In this document: piece by piece, positions 1-5,619 of the stretch
How the letters are laid out: the number at the start of each line of letters is the position of its first letter
Numbering within the stretch: the stretch's first letter is position 1
Source: Oscillospiraceae bacterium
Lineage (GTDB): Bacteria > Bacillota > Clostridia > Oscillospirales > Oscillospiraceae
NCBI GenBank assembly: GCA_031264545.1
Contig: JAISDV010000176.1
Location: 1-8,161, forward strand
Length of the DNA stretch: 8,161 nt
Direction of reading: 5' to 3'
Program-made: the position numbers and the translations under genes
The notes under the pieces: model-generated
Database searches by the model: none
The model's input: the letters and a program-made list of their open reading frames with translations, nothing else
What the model was told of the DNA's origin: nothing

Positions 1-1
1 T

Positions 2-1063
2 GAAATTCCCCAATACAATACTGCTCAGGACTTCTCGTATTTTATAGTCAATCGCTGCCTTAATGAATTTGAGGGCACTGGACATCTGGCTGTTGTTAGT
101 CGGCAATTCTATGAAGATCTATACGTCGTGTATAATACGGATTCCGGATACACGGCGGCGCACCCGCATTCACAATATAACTATTCACAGTTGACTGCTA
201 AGGAATCATTAGCTTTTTATCAGGATGCCGTTGAAAAAGCCAAACTCAGGCTCGTTGAAAGTACTGATCTATCCGATGAAACCGGCGCTGACATAAATAA
301 CGGTTCCGATAACTTGAGCTTTGCTTGCTATCCAGAGCAATCAGCCGGATATGTTAATGTCAATATGATGACATATTACTCTGGAAAGGATATTGACAAC
401 AATCCGGAATATCATGCGCTTATGCTATTTTTCGGCAGACTCGAGGAAGAAGGTTACAAAAACTGTATTATTGATATAAGAAATAATCCCGGCGGCGGCG
501 ATACATATTGGAAGTACGCGCTCATTGCGCCGAACATAACCAAGACGATGAATTCTGAATCGCTGGCTCTTATCAAAGGACTTGTATGTCAATACTATGT
601 TAGTCAACTGGCTGGATACCCCATTTATCCCATAACAGATCTTAACACAGAAAAACTGTCTGCGCTTAATCCACAGGATCTGCAGGATGCCATAAGTTAT
701 GTGATTCGGAGTGAAGAAGTGAATCCCGCCAGTCAAGGAAGGTCTTTGTTCTCAGGTAAATTTTGGCTTCTGGTCAGTGAAACCAGCTACTCATCAAGTG
801 AAAGCTTTGCGATGTTCTGTAAGCAAACCGGATTTGCAACACTCGTTGGAACACATACGGGTGGTGATGGCGGTGGAATGGATCCAATCTTTTTTGCAAT
901 GCCCAATACGGGGATTTTGATCAGATTTTCGGCTGACATGGGACTAAACCCAGACGGCTCCTGTAGCGAGGAATTTGGCACCACGCCTGACTATCCGATT
1001 TCAGAAAACGAAGACGCTCTGGTAAAATGCTTAGAGATTATTTCACAAAAAGCAAACTATTGA
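2..1063 (+). CDS. S41-family (C-terminal processing protease-like) peptidase, 5' end outside window
   Basis: The reading frame is open from base 2 to the TGA at 1061-1063, giving 353 visible residues. The GTG at 128 is internal and the true start lies to the left. The core follows the S41 fold order. A strand-rich segment leads into DIRNNPGGG (about residues 158-166), the S41 glycine loop. SYSSSES follows, with the putative nucleophile Ser264, then VGTHTGGDG (about 282-290). The C-terminal part contains a MPNTG strand and a GTTPDYP motif, as S41 domains usually do. No PDZ domain is visible. In classical Ctp/Prc enzymes the general-base lysine lies 25 residues after the serine; here that position is Asp289, so this is not a canonical Ser-Lys protease. 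It may use other residues, as tricorn-type enzymes do, or be inactive. The gene is clearly AT-richer than its neighbours: the row from base 181 is 38% GC, whereas a row inside spoIIE (from 2701) is 70%. Substrate and cellular location cannot be told without the N-terminus. Family assignment is firm; activity is not. Confidence 0.85.
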   Translation, partial: EIPQYNTAQDFSYFIVNRCLNEFEGTGHLAVVSRQFYEDLYVVYNTDSGYTAAHPHSQYNYSQLTAKESLAFYQDAVEKAKLRLVESTDLSDETGADINNGSDNLSFACYPEQSAGYVNVNMMTYYSGKDIDNNPEYHALMLFFGRLEEEGYKNCIIDIRNNPGGGDTYWKYALIAPNITKTMNSESLALIKGLVCQYYVSQLAGYPIYPITDLNTEKLSALNPQDLQDAISYVIRSEEVNPASQGRSLFSGKFWLLVSETSYSSSESFAMFCKQTGFATLVGTHTGGDGGGMDPIFFAMPNTGILIRFSADMGLNPDGSCSEEFGTTPDYPISENEDALVKCLEIISQKANY

Positions 1064-1064
1064 A

Positions 1065-1091
1065 AAGGCTCCGGCTGACAGCCGGGGCTTT
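1065..1091 (+). terminator. Rho-independent terminator after the S41 gene
   Basis: Two bases after the stop codon, GGCTCCGGCT (1067-1076) pairs with AGCCGGGGC (1080-1088) around a GAC loop. There is one G-T wobble in the GC core, and the stem extends outward through AA/TT pairs. The U-tract is short (TTT, then CC), so termination may be incomplete. The position directly after the stop supports the call. Confidence 0.65.
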
Positions 1092-1170
1092 CCGCTAGGG
1101 ACTAATACTAAGGCACCGATTGAAAGAGCTGCGAATATATTGCCCCTTTGTTCAGCAGACTTTTTTTAGT

Positions 1171-1190
1171 CATTTCCGTCCATTTCCGCC
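1171..1190 (+). repeat. Tandem 10-bp repeat upstream of spoIIE
   Basis: CATTTCCGTC (1171-1180) is followed directly by CATTTCCGCC (1181-1190), matching at 9 of 10 positions. Copies one helical turn apart, about 60-75 bp upstream of the putative -10 of spoIIE, could be a regulator site. They do not match the Spo0A box consensus. A chance repeat is also possible. Confidence 0.4.
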
Positions 1191-1246
1191 GTAAAAGAAG
1201 CCGGTTTCCGCAGCATGGAACGACGCGCTTTTTAAGTAGACATAAA

Positions 1247-1252
1247 TATAAT
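1247..1252 (+). promoter_or_regulatory. Candidate -10 element for spoIIE
   Basis: A perfect TATAAT hexamer lies 32 bases before the spoIIE start codon, in an AT-rich patch. No good -35 hexamer sits at 16-18 bp. With a 21-bp spacer the hexamer ACGACG (1220-1225) shares only the central GAC of TTGACA. Known spoIIE and spoIIG promoters of Bacillus have such long spacers and depend on Spo0A, so a weak -35 would fit an activator-dependent promoter. No convincing Spo0A box is visible, and this remains inference. Confidence 0.35.
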
Positions 1253-1284
1253 TATGTCAACAACAAAACGCGGAGGGGTGTTCA

Positions 1285-3621
1285 ATGGCTGTCAAACAGG
1301 AAACAGGAAGAGGGAGCGCCGCAATCGTCGGGCTCATGCAGTTGAAGGACAGGCCGCAGGTCAGAAGCGCCGCGGGCTACGTCCTCAACTTTATTCTCGG
1401 CTTCATTATGAGCGGTTCGGTCATCATGGAGGGGCTTGCGCCGTTCGGTATCGCAATCGTCGGCCGGGCAAGAGCGGGCTGGTCGGGTATTTCCTGCCTG
1501 ATCGGCGCCTGTCTGGGATACATATTGCTCGGCGGCTTCGACTGGGGAATCAAATATGTCGCCACGATCACGCTGGTCTTCACCGTTGCCTTTGTGTTCC
1601 GGGAGACGCGGATTATCAGGAAGGCCTGGTTTATGCCGGCGGCGGTCTCCGCCGTCACGGCCGTGACGTCCTTTTTAAACACTTACGAATTTCTGAATAG
1701 CTTTCCGAACGCGGTCGGCGTTTTCACGGAGCTTGTCCTCGCCGGCGCGGGAACCTATTTCTTTTCCGTCGCGCTCACGCCGCAGGAAACGGGCGGCGCG
1801 GCCGCGGAGCACAGGCAGGCAATCAGCCTTCTGCTTTTATTCGCCTGCCTGCTTATGTCGCTGGCGAGAGTTGAAATCATGGGCGCTGTTTCGATTGGCC
1901 GGCTTCTCGCCCTGCTGATCGTCTTTACGGCGGCCTTCAAGGGCGGGATGCTCCCGGGCTGCGCCGCGGGAACCGCGCTCGGCCTCGCGATGGATATGGC
2001 TTCCGGCGGCGGGGCATTTTTTGTGATGGCCTATTCCTTCGCGGGGCTGATCGGCGGAACCTTTTCAAAACACGGCAGGCTCCTTTTTCTCGTGAGCTAC
2101 ATTATGGCAAATACCGTGGCGGTGCTCTGGACCTGGGGCGGAGCGCTCAGGTTTGAGCTGATGTGCGAGGTTTTCGCGGCGACGCTTGTCTTCGCGATGC
2201 TGCCGGACACCCTGCTGGAATTCACGGGCGGCATCGCGCGGCTCCCGGCCTCCGGGACGGGGGAATCTGGCCTGCGGCGCTATGCCGCGGCACGGGCGGA
2301 GCGGATTGGAACCGCCTTTCGCGACCTTTACGGAACGGTTTTCCGCAACCTGAGCGCCACAGAGAACGACAACGATATTGCAACCGTCTTCGATCGGGCG
2401 GCGGGGACGGTCTGCGCCGGCTGCAAAAACAAGGACGACTGCTGGCAGAAGAATTTCATGGACACGCTCTCGATCATGAACGATGCGACAGGACCCATGC
2501 TCCGGCGCGGCAAGCTTGTCAGGGAGGATCTTGCCGAACGCTTCACGGACAGGTGCCCTTCATGCTATACGTTCATTTCAACGGTCAATTCCGAGCTGCG
2601 CGGCTTGATGTACCGGCGGCAGTTCCGATCTCGGCTCAATGAAAACCGTGTGGCGGCCTACGGGCAGTACAAGGAGCTGGCCGATATTATCGAGGGCGTC
2701 GCCAGGGAGCTCAACTACGCCAAGGGCGCCGATCCGCTCGCCGAGCGCAGGCTCAAGCGTTTTTTACGCGCGATGGGGACGGAGGCGGACGTCTCGGTTT
2801 TCCGGGACGACCGGGGCCGCCTGCGCGCGATCATTGAAAGCGGGCATCTGGGACCGCTGCTCCGGCAGGATAATTATCTCGAGATCCTCTCCGGTATTCT
2901 GGGGACGAGGCTGTGCAGGCCGCCGGCGGATGAGGACATATCCGACAGAAGGCTTGTGGTGCTTGAGGCCGAGCCGCTGGTCGCCAGCGTGGGCATCGCG
3001 GGCGTGAAGAAAAAAGGCGAGCCTGTCAGCGGCGACCGGGGAACTTATTTTAAGACCGATCAGGGCGTGCTCTGCGTCATCCTGGCCGACGGAATGGGCA
3101 GCGGCGAGAAGGCGGCCAAAGAGAGCATTAACGCCGTCAAAACACTGGAGGCCTTTCTGCGCGCGGGCGTGGACCCCGCTGTCGCGATGAAAATACTCAA
3201 TTCCGTACTCCTGCTCAAAAACGGTGAGGAGTGGGGCTATTCGACCATCGACCTCATGTGCGTGGATCTTTTCACGGGGGAAACGAGCTTTTATAAGTAC
3301 GGCGCGGCGCCCTCCTTTGTTAAAAACGGCAAGGCCATCCGCCGCGTGCGCTGCGAGAGTCTCGCGGCCGGCGTCTGTGCGGGAGAGGGGAGCGCCCCGG
3401 ATATTATCCGGATGCGGCTCAAGCCCGGCAATGTCGCGCTGATCGCCAGCGATGGCGTATTGGTAGAGAACAGCGACGCCTGGCTGCGCGAGATGCTGAT
3501 CGCCGGCGACGGCGTGGACACCAAAACGCTCGCCAAGGAGACGCTGAGGGCCGCCGTGCGGCAGTTTGGCTGCGAGGACGACATGACGGTGCTGGCCGTT
3601 CGTGTCGACAGGAGGGCCTGA
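1285..3621 (+). CDS. spoIIE: Stage II sporulation protein E, membrane-bound PP2C-type serine phosphatase
   Basis: SpoIIE sits at the asymmetric division septum, interacts with FtsZ, and dephosphorylates SpoIIAA in the forespore to release sigma-F. This 778-residue product is close to the 827 residues of the Bacillus subtilis protein. Residues about 30-315 form a run of roughly ten hydrophobic membrane segments. The central region (about 330-560) carries a cysteine cluster: C377-x2-C380-x5-C386, then C424-x2-C427. The PP2C domain fills about 565-778. Its metal-binding signature is intact: VSGD (Asp584), ADGMGSG (Asp602, equivalent to B. subtilis Asp610), ASDG (Asp723) and EDDMTV (Asp765/766). 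YSTIDL and GAAPSFV are also family motifs. One small deviation is SLAAG, where the family usually has LPxG. The ATG at 1285 has GGAGG at 1272-1276, eight bases upstream. The next gene starts three bases after the stop, so the two are likely co-transcribed. Identification is near certain and marks the host as a spore former. Confidence 0.97.
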   Translation: MAVKQETGRGSAAIVGLMQLKDRPQVRSAAGYVLNFILGFIMSGSVIMEGLAPFGIAIVGRARAGWSGISCLIGACLGYILLGGFDWGIKYVATITLVFTVAFVFRETRIIRKAWFMPAAVSAVTAVTSFLNTYEFLNSFPNAVGVFTELVLAGAGTYFFSVALTPQETGGAAAEHRQAISLLLLFACLLMSLARVEIMGAVSIGRLLALLIVFTAAFKGGMLPGCAAGTALGLAMDMASGGGAFFVMAYSFAGLIGGTFSKHGRLLFLVSYIMANTVAVLWTWGGALRFELMCEVFAATLVFAMLPDTLLEFTGGIARLPASGTGESGLRRYAAARAERIGTAFRDLYGTVFRNLSATENDNDIATVFDRAAGTVCAGCKNKDDCWQKNFMDTLSIMNDATGPMLRRGKLVREDLAERFTDRCPSCYTFISTVNSELRGLMYRRQFRSRLNENRVAAYGQYKELADIIEGVARELNYAKGADPLAERRLKRFLRAMGTEADVSVFRDDRGRLRAIIESGHLGPLLRQDNYLEILSGILGTRLCRPPADEDISDRRLVVLEAEPLVASVGIAGVKKKGEPVSGDRGTYFKTDQGVLCVILADGMGSGEKAAKESINAVKTLEAFLRAGVDPAVAMKILNSVLLLKNGEEWGYSTIDLMCVDLFTGETSFYKYGAAPSFVKNGKAIRRVRCESLAAGVCAGEGSAPDIIRMRLKPGNVALIASDGVLVENSDAWLREMLIAGDGVDTKTLAKETLRAAVRQFGCEDDMTVLAVRVDRRA

Positions 3622-3623
3622 GT

Positions 3624-4028
3624 ATGGATACCGGAAGGCGCAGCAGGAAAAAAGGGAAATTTTTTGCGTCATCGGGGCCGGGGCGCCTGAATAATCGCCT
3701 TCCTTCACGGTTAAACTGGGAACATATGGAGCCGCAGGGGGGATCTGACGTGGTCAAAGGCGTGTCGCACAGAGTGATCGTGGTAAAATCGCCGGATAAA
3801 TATTTTGAGGAGGCGATATTTGTGATTCGGGAGGACGTTCTCAGAGCTAAGGGCGCAAGCCGCGAAGCGGTGCTGAACGAAGCCCGGCAGGCGGCAAATT
3901 CCTACGTTGCCGGACGGAGCGGACGGATCAGAAGCCTCATAGCGAGGCTCCCCGCGCCGTTTATCGTGGCGGCGGGCGCCGCGGTGGCCGGAGCGGCCTG
4001 GCTGGCCGCGCGCCTGTGCGGAGTGTGA
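3624..4028 (+). CDS. Small uncharacterised protein with a C-terminal membrane segment, downstream of spoIIE
   Basis: I do not recognise a named function. From ATG 3624 the product has 134 residues. The first 42 are basic and low-complexity (GRRSRKKGK near the start). A compact domain of about 45-97 follows, with the strand-like HRVIVVKSPD and EEAIFVIRED and the helix-like SREAVLNEARQAANSYV. A basic linker then leads to a hydrophobic stretch (about 111-131) that ends almost at the C-terminus, as in tail-anchored proteins. ATG 3624 has AGGAGGG at 3610-3616, seven bases upstream and inside the last codons of spoIIE, which argues for translational coupling. GTG 3750 (residue 43) also has a purine-rich AGGGGGGA (3736-3743) at good distance and would leave only the domain and anchor, about 92 residues. 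Start choice is therefore open. Adjacency to spoIIE hints at a membrane-linked role in sporulation, but this is inference only. Confidence 0.75.
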   Translation: MDTGRRSRKKGKFFASSGPGRLNNRLPSRLNWEHMEPQGGSDVVKGVSHRVIVVKSPDKYFEEAIFVIREDVLRAKGASREAVLNEARQAANSYVAGRSGRIRSLIARLPAPFIVAAGAAVAGAAWLAARLCGV

Positions 4029-4078
4029 GCGCCCGTCCGAAAGGCAAGCGGGTCAACAGCGGAAAATGAAGCGAATAT

Positions 4079-4129
4079 GCCGCCGGGACAGGTGTGGTCA
4101 GATTATACCTGCCGGGCGGCGCTTTTTTT
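4079..4129 (+). terminator. Strong rho-independent terminator ending the spoIIE unit
   Basis: GCCGCC (4079-4084) pairs with GGCGGC (4115-4120), and CAGGT (4089-4093) pairs with ACCTG (4107-4111). A small internal mismatch holds two further G-C pairs. The stem is followed by seven T residues (4123-4129). It lies 50 bases after the stop of the small gene and cleanly separates it from mtaD. Confidence 0.9.
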
Positions 4130-4164
4130 GTCGCAAAGAGAGGGACCGAAAAGTGCCGATACGG

Positions 4165-4193
4165 TTGTTTTATTTTCCGGGCAATGGTAAAAT
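4165..4193 (+). promoter_or_regulatory. Sigma-A-type promoter for mtaD (and probably ahcY)
   Basis: TTGTTT (4165-4170) as -35, a 17-base spacer and TAAAAT (4188-4193) as -10 make a good housekeeping promoter. The TG at 4185-4186 adds an extended -10. Transcription would begin near 4200, leaving a leader of about 60 bases. That leader holds a short direct repeat, TGCGGCGA at 4228-4235 and 4242-4249, but no structure resembling a known SAM or SAH riboswitch. Confidence 0.7.
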
Positions 4194-4260
4194 AACGACG
4201 ACACTCGGTTAAGAGAGAAAATATCCTGCGGCGAAAGAAAATGCGGCGAGAGGGGTCTTC

Positions 4261-5535
4261 GTGAAAATACTGATCAAAAACGCCTTTGCCATATTGCCGG
4301 AGGGCTGCGAAACGGATGTTTCAGTCTGCATCGCGGACGGGGAGATCGTTTCCGTCAGGACCGTCCCGGAGGGGTTTACGCCCGACAGAGTTATCGATGC
4401 GGCGGACAGGCTGCTCGTCCCCGGCTTTGTCAACGCCCACACACATGTGCATATGACGGCCCTGCGCAACCGCGCGGACGACCTGAGCTTCATGACCTGG
4501 CTTTTTGACAAGGTCGTGCCGATGGAAGACAAGCTCACGACGGAGGACGCCTACTGGAGCTGCCAGCTCGCTTTCATGGAGATGCTGGAGAGCGGGATCA
4601 CGAGCTTTATGGATATGCACATGTTCCCGGATACTATGGCGCGGACGACGCTGGACGCGGGCTTCCGTGCCGTTTTGACCCGCGGGCTTCAGGGCGGGGA
4701 GGACGACCCCGAGAACGATGAGCGGCGTATCAGGGAATCAAAACAGGACATCGAACGCTACGCCGGCGCTCCGACGCTCGGCTTCATGCTCGCGCCCCAC
4801 GCGCCCTATACCTGCGGCGAGCGTTACCTGCGGCGCATTGCCGAATTGGCCGGGGAGTTGGATGTCGGCGTCCACACCCACCTTTCGGAGAGCCTTGACG
4901 AGCAGGACCGGATTCGGGCGCGCTGCGGCAAAAGCCCCGCCGAATATTACGACGCCTGCGGCATCCTGCGGGAAAATACGGTCTGCGCCCACTGCGTATA
5001 CCTGTCTGAAAGCGACATGGCGCTTCTGGCCGCGCGCGGAACGAGCGTCGCGCATAACGCGGCGAGCAACATGAAGCTCGGAAACGGTTTTGCGGACGTG
5101 CCGGCGATGCTTGCGCACGGGATAAACGTCTGTCTCGGAACGGACAGCGCCGCGAGCAACAACAATCTCAGCCTGCTGCGCGAGATGCAACTTGCCGCGC
5201 TCATCCACAAAGGGACGCACGGAGACGCCGCGGTCCTCAACGCGCGCACGGTTTTCGACATGGCGACTGTGAACGGGGCGAAGGCGCTCGGACTGGCCGG
5301 GAAGGTCGGACAGGTCAGAGCAGGCATGCGCGCCGACCTGAGCCTGTTTCCGCTGGATTCGCCGGGCTTCTTCCCGATCGGCGAGCCCAAGGCCGCCCTC
5401 TGCTATTCCAGCGCGGGGCTGAAGGCTGAAACCGTCCTGATCGACGGGCGCATCCTGCTGGACAAAGGCGAATTCAAAACCATTGATTCTGAACGGGTCA
5501 TGCGCGAGATCCGGGCACTGGTTAAACGATTTTAA
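4261..5535 (+). CDS. mtaD: 5-methylthioadenosine/S-adenosylhomocysteine deaminase family amidohydrolase
   Basis: Family members are cytosolic metal-dependent amidohydrolases. They deaminate the adenine of S-adenosylhomocysteine, methylthioadenosine or 5'-deoxyadenosine to the inosine analogue. The 424-residue length is normal. Visible metal and catalytic residues are HTH (His60, His62) in VNAHTHVHMT, His207 and Glu210 in VHTHLSE, His244 in CAHC, and Asp295 in GTDSAASNNN. Residues matching the substrate-contact set of the characterised Thermotoga enzyme TM0936 are also present: Glu89 in PMED, Arg141 in LTRGL and His180 in APHAPY. The ends (an ADRLLVPG strand before the barrel, IDGRILLDKGEF after it) form the small beta-sandwich. 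The start is GTG 4261, with AGGGG at 4251-4255 five bases upstream; no better in-frame start is near. The following gene encodes AhcY, only 84 bases away with no terminator between, so this enzyme probably acts in SAH recycling. Sequence cannot separate SAH from MTA or deoxyadenosine preference. Confidence 0.92.
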   Translation: MKILIKNAFAILPEGCETDVSVCIADGEIVSVRTVPEGFTPDRVIDAADRLLVPGFVNAHTHVHMTALRNRADDLSFMTWLFDKVVPMEDKLTTEDAYWSCQLAFMEMLESGITSFMDMHMFPDTMARTTLDAGFRAVLTRGLQGGEDDPENDERRIRESKQDIERYAGAPTLGFMLAPHAPYTCGERYLRRIAELAGELDVGVHTHLSESLDEQDRIRARCGKSPAEYYDACGILRENTVCAHCVYLSESDMALLAARGTSVAHNAASNMKLGNGFADVPAMLAHGINVCLGTDSAASNNNLSLLREMQLAALIHKGTHGDAAVLNARTVFDMATVNGAKALGLAGKVGQVRAGMRADLSLFPLDSPGFFPIGEPKAALCYSSAGLKAETVLIDGRILLDKGEFKTIDSERVMREIRALVKRF

Positions 5536-5550
5536 TAGGGGAACAAATAC

Positions 5551-5588
5551 GCACATTGTGACAATTTCTTTTCATAGTCATTTTGTGC
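5551..5588 (+). repeat. Inverted repeat in the mtaD-ahcY gap
   Basis: GCACATTGTGAC (5551-5562) pairs with GTCATTTTGTGC (5577-5588) across a 14-base loop: nine Watson-Crick pairs, one G-T wobble and two T-T mismatches. The left arm contains a perfect 11-bp palindrome, ATTGT-G-ACAAT (5555-5565). No T-run follows, so it is not an ordinary terminator. It lies 31 bases before the ahcY start and could be an operator or a processing or attenuation hairpin. I recognise no known riboswitch in it. Confidence 0.5.
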
Positions 5589-5619
5589 CTGAAGTGCAGT
5601 GAAAGGATGGGTCATAATA

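Noticed and set aside
128..130. GTG as the start of the S41 gene
   Set aside because: The frame is open upstream to base 2 with protein-like sequence and no ribosome site precedes the GTG, so the gene continues beyond the left edge.
1064..1284. tRNA genes beside spoIIE, as found in Bacillus subtilis
   Set aside because: No cloverleaf arms or TTCGA-type T-loop could be found in this gap.
2764..3708. 314-codon open frame on the minus strand opposite spoIIE
   Set aside because: It overlaps the well-conserved SpoIIE phosphatase domain, its product is rich in His, Arg and Ala as is usual for antisense frames of GC-rich genes, and it shows no family motif.
4194..4260. SAM or SAH riboswitch before mtaD
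   Set aside because: The leader is only about 60 bases, shows no long stems and carries none of the conserved core sequences of the classes I know.
4738..5556. 272-codon open frame on the minus strand opposite mtaD
   Set aside because: It is an antisense shadow of the amidohydrolase, whose metal-binding motifs are intact on the plus strand.
5599..5619. GTG 5599 as the ahcY start
   Set aside because: The AAAGGA ribosome site lies just after this GTG and serves ATG 5620, where the family-typical N-terminus begins.
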